Of a DNA stretch of 64,000 bases, positions 1 to 12,900 are shown in pieces. This stretch comes from Gyrodactylus bullatarudis (taxonomy: Eukaryota; Platyhelminthes; Monogenea; Gyrodactylidea; Gyrodactylidae). The DNA is taken from contig SSNU01000327.1 of the NCBI GenBank assembly GCA_012064415.1, positions 519,305-583,304 of the forward strand, written 5' to 3'. The position numbers and the translations under genes were made by a program. Below the pieces are notes generated by a model. That model ran no database searches. It saw only the letters and a list, made by a program, of their open reading frames with translations, and was not told the DNA's origin. How positions within the stretch are numbered: the stretch's first letter is position 1; every line of letters begins with the position of its first letter.

Positions 1-466
1 GTAGGTAACTAGTGAGAGCCACCAAAATATTTCTTGCCGTTTCATGGCATTTCACTGAAAGGAAAAGTTTTGCATTAAATTTCATGTATTACATTTTTCT
101 TCAATAAACTCATTTTACAATACATGGCCAAAGTTTTACACACATTTCAAAGAGAGTAAGAGAAAAAACGAATGGGTTTCTCATTCAGAAATCTCGATTT
201 ATTTCAAAATTATACATAACAAATATAGGGCTCGAGAGAATGTCTCTTTGATTGAGAAATTATTTTTTTCTTCCAAAATAGAGAATATAATAATAGTATT
301 ATTAATAAGACTAAGGGGTTATATATTGTCTGTTTCCCATAAACTCTGCTCTTTGGATGGGCATTTTTCATTTCAGAATGGGAAAGTTGATGTTTGGAGA
401 TTGAATGTATAATATATATATTGTAGATGGATTTGGTTATACATCCTTAGAGGAAAGCAGTTCTTT
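1..466. other. 3' flank of ABCF1, no gene seen
   Basis: This stretch lies downstream of the ABCF1 stop codon and should hold its 3' UTR on the minus strand. I see no conserved open frame, repeat or RNA gene apart from the polyadenylation signal listed separately. Confidence 0.6.
198..203 (-). terminator. Poly(A) signal of ABCF1
   Basis: TTTATT on the plus strand reads AATAAA on the minus strand, about 265 bp past the ABCF1 stop codon. It is the best-placed canonical signal downstream of that gene. Confidence 0.5.
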
Positions 467-3400
467 TCAAACACAGCCAGCCTCTTGAGCTACAATACTT
501 GGATTGTTGACATTTTCGCCGAGAGCTTCAAGAATTTCTTTTCGATAATCGTCAAATTCGCCAATAATTTCATTGATTGACTTATCCTCAATAACCCATA
601 AGACACAATTGGTTTCACGAATGAGACGTTCATCGTGACTAACCACAATTAGGCCTTGAAATTAAGAAATTTTTTAAGAACATTTAATTATTTTATATAT
701 ATAACAAGTATTACTTACCACCCTCAAAATCATTTATAGCTTCAGCTAAAGCATCGATAGATTCAATATCGAGGTTATTCGTAGGTTCATCAAGAATAAG
801 TAGGTCTGGGTTTTCTAGCGCCAACTTAGTAAAGGCAACACGTGTCTTTTGTCCACCAGATAAATTGCCCATATTTATGATATGGGCTTTGGACTCAAGA
901 CCAAATTTGCCTAGGCATGAACGCGCCTTTTCCTCGTCCAAGTTGAAAGTTGAACGCAAAAAGTCTTTAGCTGAGATGTCTGGTGGTAAACAGTCACCAG
1001 AATGTTGATCAAATTTACCTATTCTAACCCGATGATTTACACGACGCTCGCCTGCAGTCTAGAATTATTTTGCAAATAAAATTTCTTGTATATTTATTTT
1101 CAATGATAGAAACTCACAGGTTGCAGTTCACCAGTTAAAAGTTTAATAAAAGTTGATTTACCAACACCATTTGGACCGACAATACTAATTCTAGATTCCA
1201 GGTCAACGCCAAAGTCAAGGTTGGAAAATATTTCCTTCTTACCAGGATAACTGAAGCAGACATCATGGAGACCGAGAATTGGTGGTTGCAGACTCTGAGG
1301 CTCAGGAAATTTGAACTGGAATTAAAACCATTTTAATTTGCCTAAGCTTGATGGAAATTCAAGTTATTGAAGACTTACGGAAACCTTGTATTCTTTTGGT
1401 TTTTCGAGTTGAGCCGGCTTAACATCAGCACTACTGACGTCAGCATCAGAGTTCTTTTTACCCTTTTTACTCTTGACCAACTTTTCATTTTTGGAGTTCG
1501 CTTTGGCCGAACTCATGCCACTCTTTTTGAACTCCTTGAGGCGTCTTTCTTGCTTTTCATAATCATTCATTTGTTGCTTGCGACGTTGAGCCAACATTTT
1601 TTTGAAAGTTGCTTGAAAAAAAGAGAGATTAAAACGTTTTTCGATGAAATTTTTGTGGAAAAGTTACTGAAATTGCCCTTGTAATAGAATAGTTGTTTCA
1701 TATCCAGATGAATAATGTCCGTGCAGATATTATCAAGGAATGATTGATCATGAGAAACTACAATCAGAGTCTTTGTCCATGCCTGAAGATAACTATGGGA
1801 AAAGTTTAAATTTTTATGAATGAAAAAAATGAATATTGTATTGGGCTTACTTGTCGAGCCAGATGACGGCATTCAAATCCAAATGATTGGTCGGCTCATC
1901 CAACAAGAGTAGAGTTGGTTCCATGTAGAGGGCTCTTGCGAGAGATACTCTCATACGCCAACCTCCAGATAGGCTATTAGTAGGTGAGTTCATCATATCC
2001 TCCGAGAAGCCGAGACCAGCCAATATTCTACGGGCTTTTGGTTCAGCCGCATCTGAGTTCATGATTGTCAATTCATCATAGACCTAAAGATGAAATTTTC
2101 ATTAATTTATATTGCGTAATCTTTTGGGAAATATTCAATTAGTTAATGCATTACCTCATTCAGTCGATCCATGCTGTTTTCGTCTTGGGAGGCTTGTAGC
2201 TCTTTCACTTCTCTCATGAGTCGTTCACGTTTCTCATCTGCCTTCATAACACTGGCGACACAAGAGATTTCTCCTGCTTTCACCTCTGGACGACGATAAA
2301 TGAAATTTTTATTATTGAAATTAATTGAGACAATTTCCAAACGAGGAACCTACCTTGTTCACAGAGTAGAATATCAATGTTCTTTGGGATAGGTAAAGCC
2401 CGATTACTAATATGCCTCAGTAAAGTTGTTTTACCATGACTAAAAAGAGGTATAACTAGTTAAACTGGAAGAAAATTTTCCCAACTCAAATAGCTCACCC
2501 ATTAGGACCGACAAGACCATATCTACGTCCACAAGCAATAGTCAAATTTGCATTAATCAACAATTCCCTACCAGCAGCAGAGATGGAGAATTTATCGATT
2601 TTTATGTCTTTAGTGTTCTCATGGACTTTATCACTGCTCGTCACTACATTAATGTCAGATTTTTCTTTATTTTTTTCTTCCTCATCGCCAGAGGAAGCAT
2701 CGGACATGTCTGCTCTCTTTTTCAAATCCTTCAAGTTTACCTTTTTCTTTTCCATTTTTGCTGCTTTCTTTTTAGCTTTCTCTTCGGCCTTGAGTCGTTT
2801 ACGCTCTACAACATCATCTACTCTGGAAATTTCATCACCAGATTCATTTGTCTTTAAATTTTCTAGTTTAGTCGAAATGGAATTTTCTTCTTCCGAGTCA
2901 AGTTTAGTTTCTTCTGAAATCTGGAATGTACTTTCGGGAAGATTTGTATTTTCATCTTGCACTAATTCAGTTTGAATTTTTGGTTCATCATCCTTACTTC
3001 CTCTCATATTTTTCTTGCTTTTATCAGCTGTAACAACTTTAGACTGAGAAGATTCATCATCAGAACTGACATCACTGTCGAGTTTTACTACTATTTTATA
3101 ATTTGTCTTTCCTTGATTGCTAGTATTTCTTGAGATTTCTTTTTCAGTAGCTTCATCAGAGTTGAAGCCATCATTTTTCTTGGCTTTGCCTTTATTCTTT
3201 TTCTTTGCTTGGTTGCCAATATTTTTTGAGATATCCTCGTCAGAGATAGCAACGTCGATCTGAGGAGGCTCGTCATCAGAGTTGAAGCCATCATTTTTCT
3301 TGGCTTTGCCTTTATTCTTTTTCTTTGCTTGGTTGCCAGTATTTTTTGAGATATCCTCGTCAGAGATAGCAACGTCGATCTGAGGAGGCTCGTCATCAGA

Positions 3401-3871
3401 GTTGAAGCCATCATTTTTCTTGGCTTTGCCTTTATTCTTTTTCTTTGCTTGGTTGCCAGTATTTTTTGAGATATCCTCGTCAGAGATAGCAACGTCGATC
3501 TGAGGAGGCTCGTCATCAGAGTTGAAGCCATCATTTTTCTTGGCTTTGCCTTTATTTTTCTTTCCTTGATTCATATTTTTTGATTGAATAGATTCTTGAT
3601 TTTGATTGCTAAGATTTTTGCCCTTCTTTGCGTCACTTCTTGCTTGAAATTCTGCTTCGGCATCGGGTTGTTTTTCATCCTCGTTTTGTTTACCTTTAAC
3701 CTTTTTCAATTGTTCTTTTTTTGCAGTTCGCTTCTTTTTATAGAAATCTTCATCGATATCAACATCTTCAGTTTCATCATTTAACATAGAAAAGACTTTT
3801 GGTTTAGCTGAAGTTGGCTCAGGATCATCGAAATCATCTACTTGCTGTGATTTCTTCTTACCCTTACCCAT
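467..3871 (-). CDS. ABCF1: ABC-F ATPase, ABCF1 (ABC50) orthologue
   Basis: ABCF1 is a soluble, membrane-domain-free ABC ATPase that binds eIF2 and ribosomes and promotes translation initiation. Nine exons read on the minus strand: 2499-3871, 2354-2439, 2155-2285, 1851-2083, 1668-1792, 1379-1611, 1118-1315, 719-1058 and 467-654. Together they give 968 codons plus stop, with frame kept at every GT-AG junction. Residues 1-430 are a charged Lys/Glu/Ser/Asp tail, as in ABCF1, here containing exact 40-residue repeats. ABC domain 1 has Walker A GPNGHGKTT (about 455-463), signature LSGGW (568-572) and Walker B ending in [11 protein letters not shown] domain 2 has Walker [10 protein letters not shown] (774-782), LSGGQ (859-863) and DEPTNNLD. 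The match to human ABCF1 continues through the C-terminus. The start is the first ATG, with the typical MGKGKKK opening, 91 bp from the divergent SBF gene. Function is inferred from the family. Confidence 0.95.
3153..3555 (-). repeat. 120-bp tandem repeats in ABCF1 exon 1
   Basis: A 120-bp unit is repeated about 3.3 times with almost no differences (period visible at 3241, 3361 and 3481). It encodes a 40-residue acidic/basic block containing [22 protein letters not shown] and a lysine-rich [10 protein letters not shown]. The unit length is a multiple of three, so copy-number change would not break the frame. Confidence 0.95.
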
Positions 3872-3962
3872 GAGTTATTAAATTTTTTTGAAATTAGATT
3901 CGTGTTAAAGAACAATTCTTTACATAAAAACACTTGTTTGAATCTATGCGCATTTTTAAGTA
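3872..3962. promoter_or_regulatory. Divergent promoter of ABCF1 and SBF
   Basis: Only 91 bp separate the ATG of ABCF1 (minus) from the ATG of the SBF gene (plus). Both 5' UTRs and core promoters must therefore lie here or overlap into the neighbour. I see no TATA box in either direction; the spacer is A+T-rich. Confidence 0.5.
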
Positions 3963-6900
3963 ATGATCCGACTTGTTGACTATGTAGTAGTTTTAGAGAC
4001 TGAAAAATCAGAGAAATGTGAGTTAAAAACCTTGTTTTACATTAAAATATCCATTGACTTGCGTTTTTCAGATCATGACCAGTATTCAGGAAAGATTGTA
4101 CAGAAATTTCCTGAAAATGATTGGAAAGACTTTTCTTTTGAGTCCATGATAAGTCAGATTTGTCAACCCTGTGGTTGGTATATTTCGAAAGAGCGTCTTC
4201 CGCCCTCTTATTTCATTACACATTTGACAGATGTTAATTACAATAGATATTTTGCTTCTTGCTTAACATTTTATGAGGAATATAAAGGAAAAAAATCGCG
4301 ATCCTCATATGTTAAGCCTAAAATCAACGGTAAGTTGAATTTTAATATTATGTTTATTTTCTTATTGCTTGTTAACTTTATTTAGGTCATGACCAGACTC
4401 AAAATTCAGAATTACAGAAACATGATCCGTATTTGATAAAGCCAGCTGAATATTTCGCTCCCAAGACGATAGTTCTTATATCACGACATCATCATATAGA
4501 TGTTCTCAAAAACTGTTTATCTCTCCTCTATGTTTCTTTTGTGAACTCTAATCAATCTGGTGCCATTAACCCAACCTATACACTATCAAATAATCGTGAA
4601 TTGGAAATACTTATTGCAAACATGTTGAGTTCTGTGAATATACCACCAGTTGGAGCTCCAAAATTCAGCTTTTCTCTCGGTATGGGGGATTTGCAAATAA
4701 TTCAGCCTCCTCATTGTTCAACGATACCTGTCACAAAATTTTCAGTTGTTCGTCTCTTTCAGCATTTGAGTAAGTTTTTATCATTCTTCTCACCAATTTA
4801 ATATCTTAACTTTAAAATAAAATTCTCAGGTATTCAACAAGTCCTGATGATCTTCTCTGCAATCATTTGCGATGAAAAGATTATTTTGGTATCTAGGAGT
4901 CTTAATCGTCTCTCGGAAAGTTGCCATGCTCTTAGCTCTATACTCTATCCACTTAAATATGGGTAAGTCTTTTTCAAATATTTCCTCTAAAACGGATCAA
5001 AATTTTTATCTCTAGCCATGCTTTTGTTCCAACCTTACCAAAAGCCCTGCTGGATTGCATTTATTGTCCAACACCATTTTTTTATGGCGTTCACTCTTCA
5101 TACTTTGATATTATTGGAGATATGGTAATCAATATTATAAAAAATTCCTTTCTAAATATAATCATTTTTTAAATTAAAATTAGACTGATATATTTGCTGC
5201 TGACTTGGATGGTGGAAACGTTTACAGTCCTGCCAATGTGAATCTACCCAAAATTCCCAGTCCATTTTACGATGTCATTATGGAAAATTTATACAAGGTC
5301 CAAATATACCTCTTAATTGTTACTTTTCAATTTATCTATACTCTTCTTTCTTGTTTAGATATTGAAACCAGAACTTTTGACTTCTGACCAATTGTATGCT
5401 GAAGAAGAATTGGCTAGTGATCACGAACAAGTTTATCATAATCGAATTTATGACAATATTTCTCCAGATGAATCTCTCAATTGGAAAGATAAACAATTAA
5501 GAGCTGTCTTCTTGAACCTTTTCACAACACTTTTCGCTGGCTATCGCTCATGCTTATTCATTACTAGAATTCATCCCAGACCAGTTATTTTCTTTAACAA
5601 GGTAAATAATAATATTGAATTTATTCACCAAATAACAAAAAAAATTAATGGACCAAAAACTTTTACAGACATTATTTCTGCTGTTGCGGGGAATATCAGA
5701 GAAAGATCCATTCTTTTCAGCCCTGTTGTCAAGCATGCGATTTCTTGCATTCATACAAGAACGAGGAGCATCATTTAGAATTTGTGATACCTTTGACGAT
5801 GAGTACGACATGGCTCGGGGTCGTCAACCGGGTAAAGTTAACCACCAATCAAATTTACAGCTGTCTGATACCACCAATGAAGAGTCTCTCTTCAATCACG
5901 AGAGTAACTCAAACTTTCAACAAATTAATAAAGTATCCAGGAAACTTCTTGACAATGTGAGTATTTCATTGAAATATATCATCAGAGCACTTAGGAAACA
6001 AGTCTTTTATCATATAGGAATGTCCTGGAAATATGGTTATAAAGCATCAGATGCCCCCTGAAGCTACAAATGCCTATAAACGTCTCCATCAGCTTCCCTT
6101 TCCAATACTGGACACTAATTTTATCACTGAAAAGATTGAAGAAAATCTCAGGAAAAAGAACAAATCCTTTGAGTATACCCATACACCTGAACCAAGATTT
6201 GTTCCTGTTGGTCAATATCTTGATCGACAAATATTCCGAGCTGAAACTCTCTCTGATAAGAATCGTGTCATCAGGGGTTTTGTTTCAGATGTCTTTGAAA
6301 TGCAAATTACCGAAGCCCTCAAGGTAAATTTAGCCTTTCTACATGGAAACAATATGATTATTTTAAATGTTTAAATATTCTTTCCGAAAATAGAGAAGAA
6401 ACACAATCAGACAAGATCTCCGTCTCAGACCATTCCGTCGTTTATTCATCGATGAACTTCATAGACATATATCAACCTCTTCAAAAGATGGCGTTGTCCA
6501 ATATCAAAGTACACCTCTTTTTACCTTCAATGTTTTTTTTAATCATTATCATTTATTAAAATAATTAAATTTATTTTAAATTGACAAATTACATACAAAT
6601 TTACATTATTAATTTCTTCCATTTAATCACGCAGACTTTGATCAATATCTCTATTTGAATACAAAATCAGAGGAAATCGATCGAAAGGCTTCACTCACAT
6701 GGGAACAGTTTGAATTGATTCTTGATCTTATCGATGAAGCCTTGAAACATGAGGCTCTCTCCGACAGCACTGGGATCCATCCAACTGTCATGGAATTATG
6801 CACCAAGTTCAATACAGTAAGTGAATGAAAAAATAGTTTTTATATTCTCCACAATCGATTGAAAATCATCCCTTCAGATTCTTGGCAATCAGAGATATTT

Positions 6901-9900
6901 CATGAACATGACCCCGAAAATTCAACGTCATCAAATCTGGTCAGATGAATTGTTCTGGGAGTGTGTCTTTAATGATCAAGTTAACAATCAAATTCGACAG
7001 CTCTACATTCACTATGACGAACAAAATGCTAAAGCTGACGTAAGTGAAATATTGTTCTTCTACAACTTTGAATTTCATGGGCTAATTCATTGATTTTTCA
7101 GTGTCATTTGGTTTGAGATACAATTTTTTAAATGCATTTGATTTCTTGAAAATATTTTTGGTTCAAGTCAGTGAAACACTTATTTCCGAATATTTTCTTG
7201 AATATCTATTTTGGTATGGTTGGAAACTTTTTGACCTTTGATTATTATACAAATTATTGAATAAATTATTTATCCCTTTCTATCGATCGTGGCATGAAAA
7301 TGAGAAATTGAATTATTGCTTTTTAAAATCTACGAGTATAAAAGACAAATAATGGAATTCTCATCTCAGAAGAGAGTAGTAGGAGTGTTAATACACGGAA
7401 CATTTCCGATGAGTCATTGTAGCTTTCTTCTTCTTCTATTGTTGTAGTTTAAAAACTACTCTTTTCTTTTTCTGCTAGGCATTTAACAATAGTGGGATGC
7501 TTGCATCACAAGAGGAAACTCATTCCATCTACACACCGAATATGACATCTCTAGAGATTGTAGCTGAAGAAATGCGCATAGAAAATCGCCGATCCAAGGA
7601 GCAAATTGATCAACTAATCGCTCAAGAAGAGAGGACAGTATACGCTCAGATTATTCACCTCATTAATCTGATTATCAACTTTCATGTACCAGTTACAGCT
7701 GGGGCCATTTCAACCAACGCCGTTACTGCTGCTTCTACAATTATGCAAAATCCACATGATGCTCCCATGATTGATCCAGAGTTAGTGCACCTTAAATTAG
7801 CAATTTATTTATGAAATTTCTATTCTCTTTCTCCCTTATTTAGGGGTTATCTTAATGGAGAAGAACATTCTGGCAATGGACTCATGGTCAGTCTGAATAG
7901 GACAGAAGAGATCCTCAAGAAACTCGAGACATGGCTTAAAACTTTTATTGGTCGGTTAACATTTACCAATTCCCTGCCTAGCTCTTTGTACGATGGCGAT
8001 TGGAAGAGTAAAATCGAAAGTAATTTTCTCAGAATTTAATTTTTATCTAAACAAAATAAAATGCCATTTTCTCCACTTATAGATCTGGTTGAAGGTCATT
8101 TATTGGTGTTGGAATCTATTTATCCAGAAGTAAGAAATATACCCAAGTGGAAGAAACCTGAAATCACTGCTCCCGATTTAATTCCGAATGAGATGGTCAT
8201 AAGAATTGGTGGACAGGCTTCCTTACCTTGTCAGCTATTGGTTGATGGTCGTGTCGAGAAAGGAGAATGGAATTGGCTTGACTTATCAGCGTTTACAACA
8301 CAAGAAAATGATATCCAAGGGTTAGTTATGGTTATTCACAACTAACCATGAAAGTGCATCTGTGTTTCTATAGTTCATAACTATGAATAGTCTGCATGAC
8401 TTTTTTTACAAAAATTAATCAATACTTGAAAATTCCTTTCTTTCTGATTAATTTAATCACGATCTGGAGACAAACAAAATATAGATTCAGTGATTTTTGA
8501 AAAACTAATTCATTTTTCAGAGAAACCTTCTTCTACGATTCAAGTTTAAATGGCACTATGCAAAATGGTACCGGAGCCAATTCAAACTTTAACTCAGACT
8601 CGACAAATGTTGATGATGAAATTGACTTTTTGATGCGACCTCTTATTCCGGCCCGTGGTGCCATATTCCTCACTAATTATCGTATTATATTTGTTGGCGT
8701 TCCAAGAGATCCATATCGTGAGTATTTTATTAACTCTAAAAGTTTACTCTTTCAAATTTTTTATTCAAAAAATTTATCTTTCAGAATCGAACAAGATGAT
8801 CTGTCGAAGCTTACCCATTTCAGCTCTAATGCAAATTAAGCACCAAAAGAACCAGAAAATTATTACATTACTCCCAGCTACCTCAGGCTTTGCCAATGAC
8901 TCAAATCCCTTTGGCCAAAACAACAAAAAGGCCAAAGATAATCAAAAGATGAAGAATAAAATTGGAGGTCTCTTTAAACTTGGCAATAATGGAACTAATG
9001 AATACGTTGTAAGTGAACATAAAGTACCCTCCTAAATTGATGGAAGAACGTAAATATTTCAAGTTTTTTCTTACTTTTAGAGGTGCAAAAGAGTATGTAA
9101 AACTATATAGTGCTGGCCTTTACATGGCGTTTTTAAAAAAGCTGATAGAGACACATCTTCATTAAAATCGTTTCATTTTCATCATAATAATTGCCAAACC
9201 TCATCAAGAATATTTTTGCTTGATTCTAGAATCACATGGAAAGTTTAGAGAATAACAAGGCCATGTTTAAGTGATTGACCTTTTATTTCGCCGGCACTTA
9301 AAGATTGATAGTTTTCTCTGAGATGAATTTTTCAACTAATTCTCTCCCCAATTTATTTAAAAGAACTACCAATATCGTAAAGAACCAAAGGATGATCTCA
9401 AAAAAATCATTGTAATGAGTGTAATTAAATATTGGCCAGCCAACAAAATATACGCTAGTTGTTCTCTAAAACATCCAAAATGAGTTTAGAATCTAACCAA
9501 AATCTTTTCAAATAGAGAAACAATGTTTTTGAAGAAAACTAATCATTTGTTTTAGATGAACAACGGAATCATACGTATAGAAGAGATCCTAGATGTATTT
9601 CGTATTCGTGCAAGTACTATGCAAATGCTAAGAATTGCCTTTGACCCCAATGATATTACGACGTTTATCAGAGACGAATTCAAACAACTCCTTCTCCAAT
9701 TACGTTATCCATTGCGATTAAGTTACAGTTTTTCCACTGTTCCTGCAAACTTGTCTGCAGGGTCATTCTGCACGCCTAACTTTGAGGAAGACTTCAACTT
9801 GGAAGAAACTAGTCGCATTAACACCCTAAATAATAACAATGATTTCATGACAAATGGCCACCTGAGTAGTAGGGATGAGTTTAATGGCAATTCCTCGTAC

Positions 9901-12900
9901 AGATTCAGCAAGAATCGATTCAACTCGACCATGATGCGCATGTTCAACAACTCCCTGCCATTCATGTCGAACAATAATGCTGGCTTTGATCCGTTATTCG
10001 AACAAAAGAACCATTCAGTCAACATTACTGACTTTAAGACTTCATCCTCGTTAAGTCATCAATTATTTAACAGACTCTATGACAGTGAGTATTTTCTTTT
10101 AGAAAAAAGTAAAATCATAACTAAAGACCTAAGGAAAAATCGTGTTTTCTCGAATAATTTCCCCCTTTTCAACATGGAACTATGAATATCGATTTTGCTT
10201 CGAATAAAACAGAGAAAAAAGTCACTTGAAAATGTCATCTGTTTATTAATTAACCTTTTCTCTGTCCTTTTCAGATGCAATGGAAAAACTGTTAGCGAAA
10301 ATTCCACAATTCTCCCAAATTGATGCAATCAGAAATTACTTTTTGCAATCTCCCGCCTATAAAGATCTTCTCAAGATTATCTATCACTTGAACGAGAATA
10401 CTCATGAATCTGAGAGGCTGGCAAAGCTCCTCCAGGTTGATACAAACCTAGGTGATATGAGTGAAATTTCATCAGTCCTGTCAGGATTTGAGTCTTCCTC
10501 TTGTACTGAGTCATCCTCTAATCCAGATTGTCTCAATGTCAACTTAAGGGCAGTCAATTGTCACTATACCATAGCCAAAACTTATCCAGCTTTCATACTC
10601 ATACCTGGCAACTTTACCGAATCAAAATTAAACAAAATTGCCAAATTCCATAAAAACAACAAGTTTCCCATTCTCACCTGGCATCATTCTGGTACTAAGA
10701 CTTGGCTCTGTCGGAGCAGTTCCTTCAAGTCAAAGACAATGATCTCTCAATTGAAAAATGCATTTTGTAACTTGTCTAGGATGCCACTCTCTCGTGATAA
10801 TGGCCAGGGAAAGCCACCTATTGGAAATAACAATGGTACATCTTCAATTCAATACGAAACTGTGATATCTGGCTCGACAGAATTTATCAATCGAGAAGAG
10901 AACATTTCTGCAGCTCGTGAACATGCGAGATACCTTCAGGCTATCGTCGATATCTCACCAAAGATTAATCTTAAAAATATTGACATTAACGGCATCGATC
11001 CGATACGCTCTGTTGGCTCTCCACGCCAATCTGTTACCTCTGGCTTTGATTCGTTATCCATCTCAAGACAATCCAATCCCCTTTCATCTTCGGATATCTC
11101 CTCTAAACTCTCAAAATTGAACAAAATCAAAAGTGAGTCTTCCACCATCTCACCGTGTACATTTTAATGTTGTTCTCAACCATAATTATTTCTGTTTTAT
11201 TTTCTCTATCACTCCTCTGTCATCATTGTTGTAAACATTATCAACTTATCTTTTAACTAGTCGAAGAGAGTAAGTCAACTTGATTATTTTTTGTGTAATA
11301 TTTTTATGATGAGTTCATTCCAATCATAAATGTTTCATCCTCTTCATTCTCCCCCCCCTCTATTACGTGTAATCTTATTACGAGTCAGTGTTTATCACTC
11401 ATACTCTCATTCTGCTTCCACCTGTTGTTGGGCATTGTTTTTCATGTTATTACAAATGATCTTCTATCACAAGTTAAAAAGTTGATAATAGAAGAATTCA
11501 ATTTAACATAGGCTGACTTTGCTTTAATCCCGGTATTTCTCTTCCTAGACATTACATTAATTTTATTTAAACCGGCATGGTACTGCCTACTTGCTTAATT
11601 TTGCTTCTGAGTTTAAGGGATAACTCAAGCGTGACTCATAAAATTTTCTCCATGAAAAAAAACATGCTAACCCAAAATTTACACATCCAGATGAACAAGA
11701 AGATTCTACTTCTCAAACTAATTATGCCTTAACCTCGTGTACAATCTTTCGTCCACATTATTCCAAGAACCATCATCTCTCCAATAATAAGTATGGTATC
11801 TATCATAAGAATTCATTAGTCATAAATAATTCCCACAATTTAATGGCTGGCCATGAGAATCTAAGCAATTTCGACTGTAACAGCACCATCTACAATCAAC
11901 AAAATAATGCCTCCTTCGCTATAAATCAGTATGCAACTCTTGATCCAAAACTCCTGAAGAGGAAGAATCAGTCAAGAAGTAGATCTGTTGGTGAGAAAAA
12001 CCCACCAACCCTTTCGAGGCAACAACATCTATATCCACCTTTTGTAGCATTAGTTATACTAACACCCCCTTACCCCTATCTGTTTTTTTTCTCTTAATTT
12101 TCTCTAGGACAATATACAATCTGTATTTAGTCTGGTTGAATGAATGAATGTTTGTATATATCCCTTATTATATACCCTTAATGATGTCTTGTTGAAAATC
12201 TTTGTAGAAGCATGAGAAACTCTTTTATCGCTTATATATACTGGACGTTTATTTTCTAAAATGAAAACCTCTGGTTTTTGTTTATTCATACCATTTTGAG
12301 TGCATGGTTATTGGATTTTGTTTTTTATTTTCGTTTTTATTCGAGAGCATCATTTGGAAGCATACAACTTTTTTCTGTTTTATGTTTAGCTGAAAATTGC
12401 TTGGTGACTTTATATAGTAGCCTAAAAAAGTGAAACTTAACCAAATCCCCAAAGGATATTACAACACTCAAGTTTATTCTGAATGTTCTTTTTCTTTCTT
12501 AGCTCTTGGCCGAATGGGTACTTTTGGAATGAGCATCACGTCACAGAATATACAACGAGAAAATGGAAAAATTCATGATTCCATTAGTCTTAGTTCCGGG
12601 TCAAATTTCAACTCTATCAACAGCATCCAATCTGGTCCGATATCCCTCATTATTCTGGTCGACAAGTATATTATGAAGGTAAGCTATCGTAGAGCGCTCT
12701 AGGTCTATTATCGTCTGTATAGAACTTACTATGGAGCAAATACTCGCTATTTAATTTTACAATTGAATTAAAAGTATCTCATTAATTTTAGCAACAAAGA
12801 TTCCTCCGATTTTCCAATGTATGCCTTATACCCATCGATTACTATACAACATCAGATGTTAAAAAGGCATTTGAATTGCTCTACTCTTCGTGTGTACCTG

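Noticed and set aside
3241..3375. CTGACGAG on the minus strand inside ABCF1, like the start of a hammerhead core
   Set aside because: No stem II or GAAA follows at the right distance; it is coding repeat sequence.
3091..3534. A 147-aa minus-strand open frame with repeated sequence inside ABCF1 exon 1
   Set aside because: It is the alternative frame of the 120-bp repeats; the ABCF1 frame is supported by homology and length.
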